In this document: piece by piece, positions 1 to 4,994 of the stretch
Layout: the number at the start of each line of letters is the position of its first letter
How positions within the stretch are numbered: position 1 is the stretch's first letter
Assembly: GCA_036985755.1 (NCBI GenBank)
Contig: BTQG01000125.1
Span: 1-5,308, forward strand
Length of the DNA stretch: 5,308 bases
Source: JACZST01 sp036985755
Lineage (GTDB): Bacteria > Actinomycetota > Acidimicrobiia > Spongiisociales > UBA5794
Reading direction: 5' to 3'
Position numbers and translations under genes: made by a program
Notes under the pieces: model-generated
The model's input: the letters and a program-made list of their open reading frames with translations, nothing else
Told to the model about the DNA's origin: nothing
Database searches by the model: none

Positions 1-59
1 AACGCCACGACGATGGCCATGGCCACGGCAACGGCAACCACAAAGATGACGACGGTCAA
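1..59 (-). CDS. 5' end of an unidentified gene with a hydrophobic N-terminus (partial)
   Basis: Reading the minus strand, an open frame begins here and runs off the left edge without a stop. A TTG at 59-57 is preceded by a full AAGGAGG Shine-Dalgarno (70-64) with a 4-nt gap. The same frame also has an upstream ATG at 80-78, giving 7 more residues; a TACAAT -10-like box at 90-85 would place transcription start near that ATG, so a leaderless start is possible. From TTG the translation is M-TVVIFVVAVAVAMAIVVA, an uninterrupted hydrophobic stretch that looks like a signal anchor or first membrane helix. Only about 20 codons are visible, so the family cannot be named. The perfect ribosome site plus hydrophobic frame is what separates this from chance; low-complexity Val/Ala coding is the main reason for caution. 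Confidence 0.5.
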   Translation of the reverse strand, partial: MTVVIFVVAVAVAMAIVVA

Positions 60-104
60 GCGGCCTCCTTGGCTGGACATTCGGATTGTACGAGGAGCCG
101 AGAG

Positions 105-161
105 CCAACAGTCTTGAGTCCACAGACAAAGAGTCCACAGTCTTCAGCCTTCAGCCATCAG
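105..161. repeat. Degenerate heptamer tract, (TCNNCAG)-like
   Basis: Seven-base units ending in CAG or GAG run almost without a break: CCAACAG at 105, TCTTGAG at 112, TCCACAG at 119, one 8-base unit at 126-133, then TCCACAG at 134, TCTTCAG at 141, CCTTCAG at 148 and CCATCAG at 155. The period is 7 throughout except for the single 8-base unit. The tract lies between the whiB-like gene and the minus-strand gene at the left edge and has no coding potential that I trust. It is the degenerate, inverted counterpart of the exact tract at 197-245. Confidence 0.75.
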
Positions 162-196
162 CAAGACAGGAGGAGGTTCTTCCCGGGTTCGACTCT

Positions 197-245
197 GACT
201 GATGACTGATGACTGATGACTGATGACTGATGACTGATGACTGAT
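197..245. repeat. Seven exact tandem copies of GACTGAT
   Basis: Seven identical 7-bp units fill 197-245 with no mismatch, followed by a partial unit (248-253). On the opposite strand the unit reads TCATCAG, one base from the TCTTCAG and CCATCAG units of the tract at 105-161, so the two tracts are the same family in inverted orientation with 35 bp between them. The array sits 22 bp beyond the stop codon of the whiB-like gene. Open frames through it are artefacts of the repeat. Exact tandem copies suggest recent expansion by slippage, so copy number may vary between strains. Confidence 0.92.
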
Positions 246-267
246 GTGACTGACGACAGATAACTCT

Positions 268-555
268 CTATCCCGCCTGGCGGCGGCGGGCGGCGATCTG
301 GCGTTCCTTGCGGATCTTCCTGCGCTCCCGTTCGGACATCATCCCCCAGATCCCGAACTTCTCGCTGGAAACAATGGCAAACTCGAGACACTCGGCGCGG
401 ACCTGGCATTCGCGACAGATACCCTTTGCCGTGCGCGTCGATGCCCCACGTTCCGGAAAGAACAGGTCGGGATCAGCCCCGCGACAGTTAGCAAGGTCTT
501 GCCATGCCATATCCAGGCCACCCGTTTGCAGGACTTCCAGGAGGTCGGCGAGCAT
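268..555 (-). CDS. WhiB-family Fe-S transcriptional regulator
   Basis: A 95-residue Wbl protein with the four invariant cysteines in the family pattern: C24, then C47-x2-C50-x5-C56, expected to bind a [4Fe-4S] cluster that responds to oxygen or nitric oxide. Known members usually act by binding region 4 of the primary sigma factor. The upstream aromatic/acidic segment (DPDLFFPE, 29-36) is typical. The beta-turn motif reads GIWGM at 68-72, where most members have G(V/I)WGG. It is followed by SERERRKIRKER and a basic tail (RRR at 90-92), the usual DNA-contacting end; there is no AT-hook like that of WhiB7. Two ATG codons lie in tandem (558 and 555). The GGGAG at 565-561 is 2 nt from the first and 5 nt from the second, so the second is preferred. 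The gene is divergent from sdhCAB. The family is certain; the subclass is not. Confidence 0.95.
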   Translation of the reverse strand: MLADLLEVLQTGGLDMAWQDLANCRGADPDLFFPERGASTRTAKGICRECQVRAECLEFAIVSSEKFGIWGMMSERERRKIRKERQIAARRRQAG

Positions 556-573
556 CATCTCTCCCTACGCCGA

Positions 574-594
574 TGTAATTACAGCTCTGTAATT
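574..594. promoter_or_regulatory. Symmetrical AT-rich operator candidate at the whiB start site
   Basis: AATTACAG and CTGTAATT form a perfect 8-bp inverted repeat around a 2-bp CT centre (577-594). A second perfect palindrome, TGTAATTACA, overlaps it at 574-583. The half-site TGTAATT therefore occurs three times: at 574-580, inverted at 577-583, and at 588-594. The site covers the last three bases of the -10 box and the predicted transcription start, where a bound protein would block initiation. It is an AT-rich island in GC-rich DNA. It does not match an operator I can name with confidence; TACA/TGTA arms recall BlaI/CopY-type sites, but the spacing differs. Confidence 0.55.
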
Positions 595-621
595 CTCGCA
601 CACCCTGCGCGCGCATGTCAA
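592..621 (-). promoter_or_regulatory. Sigma-70-type promoter of the whiB-like gene
   Basis: On the minus strand a perfect -35 hexamer TTGACA (621-616) is followed after 18 bp by GAGAAT (597-592), matching four of six -10 positions including the key A and final T. Transcription would begin near 585, giving a leader of about 30 nt before the ATG at 555. The -35 is unusually good for a GC-rich actinobacterium. Confidence 0.65.
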
Positions 622-818
622 TTCGGAGAGTGGCTTTGCGAGGACCCGTCACGCGCCGTTCGCCGCCCACCGGTCGCCGTCCTCGGGCTTTCGGCCTCCA
701 CCCCAACACCCTCCAATGCCTCGAACTCGGCTCATCGGACTCAACCCGACACCCGGCTGCCTGGAACCGGCGACCGGGACGGGTGGCGAGCGAATAAGAT
801 CACGACCTAGCAGCAGAC

Positions 819-832
819 AAGGCGCCCCTTTG
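819..832 (+). promoter_or_regulatory. Ribosome binding site that decides the sdhC TTG start
   Basis: AAGG at 819-822 stands 7 nt before the TTG at 830-832. The sdhA gene has the same arrangement (AAAGG, then 7 nt, then GTG), which supports the choice. The rest of the whiB-sdhC spacer, about 622-818, shows no convincing promoter on the plus strand; TAAGAT at 795-800 is the only -10-like sequence and lacks a -35 partner. The sdh promoter is therefore unresolved. Confidence 0.5.
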
Positions 833-1564
833 ACAACGACCAACAAGCGAGGCCAGGTCGATCGCCGCACAGGGTGGAAGGAATGGCTCAGCCCCTTCTT
901 CACTTCCGACCTCGGCATCAAGTGGCTGATGGGCCTCACCGGCGTCGGGTTGCTCGGTTATGTGCTGGTCCACATGGTCGGCAACCTCAAAGTGTTCTTC
1001 GGTGCCGAGGAGATCAACCTCTACGCCGCATCGCTACGAGAGCTGCTCTACCCCCTCGTGCCCAATCAATCGATCCTGTGGTTGTTCCGCATCGGGCTCA
1101 CCGCCATGTTCGTTTTCCACATCTGGGCTGCCTGGGTTCTGACCAACCGCAGTCACAAGGCACGTGGCGACATCAAATACCAGGCCAAGCGGCAATACGA
1201 CGCGGTCAACTACGCCAGCCGCACCATGCGATGGGGCGGCGTCATCATCCTGCTGTTCCTGATCTTCCACCTGGCCGATCTGACGCTCGGCTACGCCAAC
1301 CCGGAATTCATCTACGCCGACGTCTATCACAACATCGTCACCAGCTTCGAGCGCGTCCCCGTTGCCGTGTTCTATATCGTCGCCCAGGTGGCCCTGGCGA
1401 TGCACATCTATCACGGGGCGTGGAGTCTGTTCCAGAGCCTCGGCTTGGCCAACCCGCGTTTCAATGACTGGAGACGCTGGTTTGCGGTGGTGTTCGCCGT
1501 CGTCATCCTGATCGGGAACACGGCGATGGTGCTGGCGGTGCAGGTCGGGATCTTGACACTGTGA
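830..1564 (+). CDS. sdhC: Succinate dehydrogenase cytochrome b558 membrane anchor
   Basis: A 244-residue integral membrane subunit that holds the SdhA-SdhB dimer at the membrane, carries b-type heme and reduces the quinone, probably menaquinone. Five hydrophobic helices are visible at about 31-50, 82-104, 133-155, 175-197 and 214-237, as in the single-polypeptide anchors of Bacillus subtilis Sdh and mycobacterial Sdh1. Histidines fall in helices I-IV: H48 (YVLVHMVGN), H97 (FHIWAAW), H147 (IFHLAD) and H192/H195 (MHIYHGAWSLFQSLG), the pattern for two hemes. No sdhD follows, as expected for this type. The start is inferred: an in-frame ATG at 716 would add 38 residues rich in Arg, Pro and Gly with rare ATA and AGA codons and no homology-like features, whereas TTG at 830 has a spaced AAGG. 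First gene of the operon; 13 nt separate it from sdhA. Confidence 0.93.
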   Translation: MTTTNKRGQVDRRTGWKEWLSPFFTSDLGIKWLMGLTGVGLLGYVLVHMVGNLKVFFGAEEINLYAASLRELLYPLVPNQSILWLFRIGLTAMFVFHIWAAWVLTNRSHKARGDIKYQAKRQYDAVNYASRTMRWGGVIILLFLIFHLADLTLGYANPEFIYADVYHNIVTSFERVPVAVFYIVAQVALAMHIYHGAWSLFQSLGLANPRFNDWRRWFAVVFAVVILIGNTAMVLAVQVGILTL

Positions 1565-1577
1565 GAAAGGCCTCAAG

Positions 1578-3506
1578 GTGACCGCACCGACAACGCTCGA
1601 TGGCCACGTGCCCGACGGCCCGATCTGGGCGAAGTGGGATCAACACCGCTTCGATACCAACCTGGTCAACCCGGCGAACCGGCGCAAGTACGACATCATC
1701 GTCATCGGAACCGGGCTCGCCGGAGCCGGAGCCGCAGCTGCCCTCGGTGAGCTGGGTTACAACGTCAAGGCCTTCACCTACAACGATTCCGCACGCCGTG
1801 CCCACAGCATCGCAGCCCAGGGAGGGATCAACGCAGCTAAGAACTACCCGAACGACAACGACAGCATCTTTCGCCTCTTCTACGACACGGTGAAAGGCGG
1901 CGACTACCGCTCACGAGAGGCCAACGTCTACCGGCTGGCGCAAGTCTCGAACGCCATCATCGACCAGACCGTCGCCCAGGGCACACCCTACGCGAGGGAA
2001 TACGGAGGGCTGCTCGACAACCGGTCCTTCGGCGGGGCCCAGGTTTCGCGTACCTTCTACGCCCGCGGGCAAACCGGTCAGCAGCTCCTGCTGGCCTCCT
2101 ACCAGGCGCTCGCCAGACAGGTAGGACTGGGCAGGGTCCAGGTGTTCACCAGGTCCGAGATGCTGGACGTCGTGACATTCGAAGGCAGGGCGGCTGGAGT
2201 CGTCGTACGCGATCTGGTGACCGGAGAGATCTCGAGACACTCCGCCCACGCCGTGGTGCTGGCGAGCGGCGGCTACTCCAACGTCTACTTCTTGTCGACG
2301 AACGCCATGAACTGCAACGCGACCGCGGCGTGGCGGGCGTATCGTAAGGGCGCCCTCTTTGCCAACCCGTGTTTCACCCAGATCCACCCGACGTGCATCC
2401 CGGCAAGCGACGAGTTCCAGTCGAAGCTGACCTTGATGTCCGAATCCTTGCGCAACGACGGGCGCATCTGGGTGCCGGCGACTCCGGACGACCCACGCCC
2501 GCCCAATGAGATTCCGCAAGCCGATCGCGACTACTACCTGGAGCGGCAATACCCGACGTTCGGGAACCTCGTCCCCCGAGATGTCGCCTCCCGTGCCGCG
2601 ATGCGGATGATCGATGAGAACCGGGGCATCGGACCCCTGAAGAACGGCGTATACCTCGACTTTGCCGACGCCATCGATCGCCTCGGCAGGGAGACCATCG
2701 AAGAGCGGTACGGGAACCTCTTCGAGATGTACCAGCGGATCACCGACGAGGACCCATACACAAACCCGATGCGCATCTACCCGGCGCCGCACTACACGAT
2801 GGGTGGTTTGTGGGTCGACTACAACCTGCAAACCACCGTGCCCGGTCTCTTCGCCTGCGGCGAGGCCAACTTCTCGGACCACGGCGCCAATCGTCTGGGC
2901 GCTTCGGCGCTGATGCAGGGTGTCGCCGACGGGTATTTCGTGTTGCCGGCCACTATCTCGCAGTACCTGAGTGACTGGCTCAACGTCGACCCAGTGCCAA
3001 CGGATGATCCGGTGTTCGAGGAGGCGGAACAGGCAGTCACCGCCAAGATCAGGCGCTTGCTGGACATCGGCGGAACCCGCTCCGTCGATCACTTCCATCG
3101 CCGCCTCGGCCACATCATGATCGAGTACTGCGGTATGTCCCGGAGCAAGGAGGGGCTGGAGAAGGCTCTCGACGAAATTGCCGCGCTGACCGAGGAATTC
3201 TGGACCGATCTCAAGGTGCTCGGCGACAACGAGTCGATGAACCAATCGCTCGAACGCGCCGGCCGGGTCGGCGACTTCCTCGAGCTCGCCGATCTGATGG
3301 TGCGCGATGCACTCGATCGTGAGGAGTCCTGCGGGGGTCACTTCCGGGTTGAACACCAGACCGAGGATGGCGAAGCGCTGCGCGATGACGAGCACTTTGC
3401 CTTCGTCTCCGCCTGGGAATGGGAGGGCGAAGGTGTGGCGCCTATCCGCCGCAAGGAGCCGCTGACCTTCGAAAACATCGAGCTGACGCAGAGGAGCTAC
3501 AAGTAA
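1578..3506 (+). CDS. sdhA: Succinate dehydrogenase flavoprotein subunit
   Basis: The 642-residue catalytic subunit oxidises succinate to fumarate in the citric acid cycle, or can run in reverse, and passes electrons through FAD to SdhB. The Rossmann FAD motif is GTGLAGAGAA at 44-53. H76 in RAHSIAAQGGIN is the expected site of covalent FAD attachment. Catalytic and substrate-binding residues are H270 (QIHPT), R334 (PRDVASRA), H405 (HYTMGG) and R439 (HGANRLGASAL). The C-terminal ESCGGHFR at 583-590 matches the conserved capping-helix region. The length fits the longer Sdh1-type flavoproteins (about 640 residues) rather than the roughly 590 of the E. coli type, and SESLRNDGRIWVP at 288-300 is likewise of the Sdh1 type. 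The GTG start has GAAAGG 7 nt upstream. The stop codon overlaps the start of sdhB. All key residues are present, with no frameshift. Confidence 0.97.
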   Translation: MTAPTTLDGHVPDGPIWAKWDQHRFDTNLVNPANRRKYDIIVIGTGLAGAGAAAALGELGYNVKAFTYNDSARRAHSIAAQGGINAAKNYPNDNDSIFRLFYDTVKGGDYRSREANVYRLAQVSNAIIDQTVAQGTPYAREYGGLLDNRSFGGAQVSRTFYARGQTGQQLLLASYQALARQVGLGRVQVFTRSEMLDVVTFEGRAAGVVVRDLVTGEISRHSAHAVVLASGGYSNVYFLSTNAMNCNATAAWRAYRKGALFANPCFTQIHPTCIPASDEFQSKLTLMSESLRNDGRIWVPATPDDPRPPNEIPQADRDYYLERQYPTFGNLVPRDVASRAAMRMIDENRGIGPLKNGVYLDFADAIDRLGRETIEERYGNLFEMYQRITDEDPYTNPMRIYPAPHYTMGGLWVDYNLQTTVPGLFACGEANFSDHGANRLGASALMQGVADGYFVLPATISQYLSDWLNVDPVPTDDPVFEEAEQAVTAKIRRLLDIGGTRSVDHFHRRLGHIMIEYCGMSRSKEGLEKALDEIAALTEEFWTDLKVLGDNESMNQSLERAGRVGDFLELADLMVRDALDREESCGGHFRVEHQTEDGEALRDDEHFAFVSAWEWEGEGVAPIRRKEPLTFENIELTQRSYK

Positions 3507-4267
3507 TGGATATCAGGCTCCGTGTGTGGCGACAGGCAAGGGGTACTGCCGCCGGCGAGTTCACGGACTACGAGGCGAACAACGTCAGCCCTGAAGCGTC
3601 GTTCCTCGAGATGCTCGATCAAGTAAACGAAGGGCTCAACGATGCCGGAGAGGACCCGATTGCCTTCGACAGCGACTGTCGCGAGGGGATCTGCGGCGCC
3701 TGCGGGCTGATGATCAACGGCAGCCCGCACGGCCCGCAGCGGGGAACCGCCACCTGCCAGCTACACATGCGCAAGTTCACCGATGGCCAGATGATCACCA
3801 TCGAGCCGTGGAGAGCTTCAGCCTTTCCAGTGATCAAGGACCTCGTCGTCGACCGGGACGCATTTGACGAGATCATCGAGTCTGGTGGCTTCATATCGGC
3901 GAGTATCGGCGGCGCTCCCGACGCAAACGCGGTGCCGGTTCCGCGAGCCGCCGCGGAATCCGCCATGGATGCAGCTGCCTGCATCGGGTGCGGTGCCTGT
4001 GTCGCCGCCTGCCCAAACAGTGCCGCCAACCTATTTACTGCAGCCAAGATCGCCCACCTCAACCTGCTTCCGCAGGGCCAACCCGAGCGCTATGTGCGCA
4101 CGGTGGCGATGGTGGAGACGATGGAGGAGCACTTCGGCTCGTGCACCAACTTCGGAGAGTGCGAGACCGCATGTCCCAAGAGCATCTCGATCGACGTGAT
4201 CGCCTGGATGAACCGCGACTACGTGGCAGCACAGTGGAAGAATCTGGTCAAGACAGGACAGGGCTAG
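3506..4267 (+). CDS. sdhB: Succinate dehydrogenase iron-sulfur subunit
   Basis: The 253-residue protein relays electrons from FAD in SdhA to heme and quinone in SdhC through three clusters. The N-terminal ferredoxin domain has C58, C63, C66 and C84 for the [2Fe-2S] centre (CREGICGACG). The C-terminal domain has C159-x2-C162-x2-C165-x3-C169-P and later C213-x5-C219-x3-C223-P. By family convention C159, C162, C165 and C223 bind [4Fe-4S], while C169, C213 and C219 bind [3Fe-4S]. The ligand set is complete. The ATG overlaps the sdhA stop by one base (TAATG), with GAGGAG 9 nt upstream, so translation is probably coupled. The frame stays open further upstream to 3419, but those codons lie inside sdhA and are not the start. 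Length is close to mycobacterial SdhB1. Last gene of the sdhCAB operon. Confidence 0.97.
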   Translation: MDIRLRVWRQARGTAAGEFTDYEANNVSPEASFLEMLDQVNEGLNDAGEDPIAFDSDCREGICGACGLMINGSPHGPQRGTATCQLHMRKFTDGQMITIEPWRASAFPVIKDLVVDRDAFDEIIESGGFISASIGGAPDANAVPVPRAAAESAMDAAACIGCGACVAACPNSAANLFTAAKIAHLNLLPQGQPERYVRTVAMVETMEEHFGSCTNFGECETACPKSISIDVIAWMNRDYVAAQWKNLVKTGQG

Positions 4268-4268
4268 A

Positions 4269-4319
4269 GAGTCGCGAGTCGCCAGCCCCTTCGTAATACG
4301 TTGTACGTAATGCGTAATA
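4269..4319. repeat. Two short period-7 tracts after sdhB
   Basis: Immediately beyond the sdhB stop, GAGTCGC occurs twice in tandem (4269-4275, 4276-4282). After 9 bp a second tract holds four seven-base units: CGTAATA (4292), CGTTGTA (4299), CGTAATG (4306) and CGTAATA (4313). The sequences differ from those near whiB, but the period is again exactly 7. No proper terminator with a T-run is visible in this spacer, so the end of the sdh transcript is not defined here. Confidence 0.65.
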
Positions 4320-4349
4320 CGACCCTGAATCACCGGAACGACCGAACGC

Positions 4350-4355
4350 TACAAT
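4350..4355 (+). promoter_or_regulatory. -10 box candidate for the SCP2 gene
   Basis: TACAAT matches the -10 consensus at five of six positions and lies 28 nt before the ATG at 4384, allowing a leader of about 22 nt that contains the ribosome site GAAAGGA (4372-4378). No good -35 lies 16-18 bp upstream (TGAATC at 4326-4331 is the nearest), so this is a moderate call. It implies transcription separate from sdhCAB. Confidence 0.45.
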
Positions 4356-4383
4356 CTGGGCTCGCACCCAAGAAAGGATCTCA

Positions 4384-4767
4384 ATGGCCAAGTTTCTCAC
4401 CGTGGAGCACATGGAGGCGGGAACCGAGGCGCTGAATGGCGACGCCGCCTTCCAGGAGGCGATGGCGAGTGTCGAGCTCGGGCTGCAATTCACTGTGAGC
4501 GGCGGTCCCGACGGGGATGCCGCCTACTACCTGCAGATCTCCGACGGCACCGCCACCCTGGAACTCGGTGAGCTGGCGGATTTCGATGCATCCGTTGCCA
4601 GTGATTACGAGTCGGCGGCGGCCATCTCCCAGGGCGATCTCAACATCCAAATGGCTTTCATGACCGGAAAGATCAAGGTCGGCGGCAACATGGCCAAGGT
4701 GATGATGCACCAGGACCTCATCAACGAATTCGCCAGGGTCTCCAGCGGCCTCGACCTGGACTACTGA
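4384..4767 (+). CDS. SCP2 sterol-binding domain protein
   Basis: A 127-residue cytosolic protein consisting almost only of an SCP2-like domain, a fold with a hydrophobic tunnel that binds lipids, sterols or acyl-CoA. The recognisable part is YYLQISDGTATLELG at 48-62 followed by the hallmark C-terminal block GDLNIQMAFMTGKIKVGGN at 84-102 and MAKVM; the GKIKV-G-MAK signature is the clearest evidence. There is no signal peptide, membrane helix or fused dehydrogenase domain. The ATG has GAAAGGA 5 nt upstream and a -10-like box before that. The 116-bp gap from sdhB and its own promoter candidate suggest a single-gene unit; hairpins follow the stop directly. The ligand cannot be read from sequence. 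Stand-alone SCP2 proteins are common in Actinobacteria and mostly uncharacterised. Confidence 0.85.
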   Translation: MAKFLTVEHMEAGTEALNGDAAFQEAMASVELGLQFTVSGGPDGDAAYYLQISDGTATLELGELADFDASVASDYESAAAISQGDLNIQMAFMTGKIKVGGNMAKVMMHQDLINEFARVSSGLDLDY

Positions 4768-4777
4768 GCCACTTCTT

Positions 4778-4803
4778 GCCTCTCCCACGAAAGTGGGGGA
4801 GGC
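4778..4803 (+). repeat. GAAA-loop hairpin just after the SCP2 gene
   Basis: GCCTCTCCCAC (4778-4788) pairs with GTGGGGGAGGC (4793-4803) over 11 bp, including one G-T wobble, around a GAAA loop of the stable GNRA class. It begins 10 nt after the stop codon. No T-run follows, so it is not a classical terminator; it could shield the 3' end of the mRNA or be part of a dispersed palindromic repeat. Confidence 0.75.
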
Positions 4804-4807
4804 GCGA

Positions 4808-4822
4808 GCAGACGAAGTCTGC
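4808..4822 (+). repeat. Small perfect hairpin within the structured spacer
   Basis: GCAGAC and GTCTGC pair over 6 bp around a GAA triloop. It lies 4 nt after the GAAA-loop hairpin and 5 nt before the long inverted repeat, so the three form a continuous structured run. Confidence 0.6.
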
Positions 4823-4827
4823 GAGCG

Positions 4828-4884
4828 GAGGGGGCTTTGGGAGCCGCGTATATCCAGATGAGCTCATCGCGCCAAAGCCCCCTC
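4828..4884. repeat. Long inverted repeat enclosing a 12-bp palindrome
   Basis: GAGGGGGCTTTGG (4828-4840) and CCAAAGCCCCCTC (4872-4884) are exact 13-bp inverted arms; a wobble and two further pairs extend them outward to 4825 and 4887. The 31-bp interior contains the perfect palindrome GATGAGCTCATC (4857-4868). The right flank (4885-4910) is a diverged inverted copy of the left flank, with GGAGC, TTGCGCC and CTCC matching sequence left of the first arm. Together with the neighbouring hairpins this looks like an intergenic palindromic repeat unit of about 130-160 bp, perhaps a REP- or MITE-like element. No transposase gene or target duplication is evident. Confidence 0.7.
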
Positions 4885-4915
4885 TGCGTCGGAGCTTGCG
4901 CCCCTCCTCGTCTCT

Positions 4916-4937
4916 CTCGTTTCGCCAGGGAAACGAG
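4916..4937. repeat. Perfect 8-bp hairpin before the terminator
   Basis: CTCGTTTC (4916-4923) pairs exactly with GAAACGAG (4930-4937) around the 6-nt loop GCCAGG. It ends 3 nt before the two-way terminator begins. There is no T-run; its role is unknown. Confidence 0.65.
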
Positions 4938-4940
4938 CCC

Positions 4941-4980
4941 AACGAGGAAAAAGGGCGCCTGCGGCGCCCTTTTCCTCGTT
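4941..4980. terminator. Bidirectional intrinsic terminator between the SCP2 and HU genes
   Basis: AACGAGG-AAAAA-GGGCGCC (4941-4959) pairs with GGCGCCC-TTTT-CCTCGTT (4963-4980) around a TGC loop, giving 18 bp with one bulged A. The GC core is flanked on the plus strand by TTTT and on the minus strand by TTTTT, so it can stop transcription from both sides. It begins 14 nt beyond the HU stop codon, the right distance for HU. For the SCP2 transcript it lies 173 nt downstream, past the other hairpins. Confidence 0.88.
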
Positions 4981-4994
4981 CGATTGCTTCTTTT

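Noticed and set aside
182..197. CCCGGGTTCGACTCTG resembles a tRNA T-arm, possibly an attachment-site remnant
   Set aside because: The T-stem does not close beyond one or two pairs, there is no acceptor stem or anticodon arm nearby, and no integrase is present.
197..245. Possible CRISPR array
   Set aside because: The units are direct 7-bp tandem copies with no spacers, far too short for CRISPR repeats.
158..409. Minus-strand frame containing a SHQSSVI-type repeat
   Set aside because: The repeat peptide is only the GACTGAT array read in one frame, and the rest overlaps whiB out of frame.
308..592. Plus-strand frame opposite the whiB-like gene
   Set aside because: The WhiB reading on the other strand has all four cysteines and a good promoter; this is its shadow.
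795..800. TAAGAT as the sdhC -10 box
   Set aside because: No -35-like hexamer lies 16-19 bp upstream and the match is only four of six, so it is not listed as a promoter.
1911..3395. Long open frame of 494 codons on the minus strand opposite sdhA
   Set aside because: It is antisense to a clearly functional sdhA, has no recognisable domain, and such open antisense frames are common in GC-rich coding DNA.
4259..4287. Terminator for sdhCAB directly after sdhB
   Set aside because: GGCT and AGCC can pair weakly around the GAGTCGC copies, but the stem is short and no T-run follows.
4825..4887. Insertion sequence ends
   Set aside because: The inverted arms are only about 60 bp apart, no transposase frame lies between them, and no flanking target duplication is seen.
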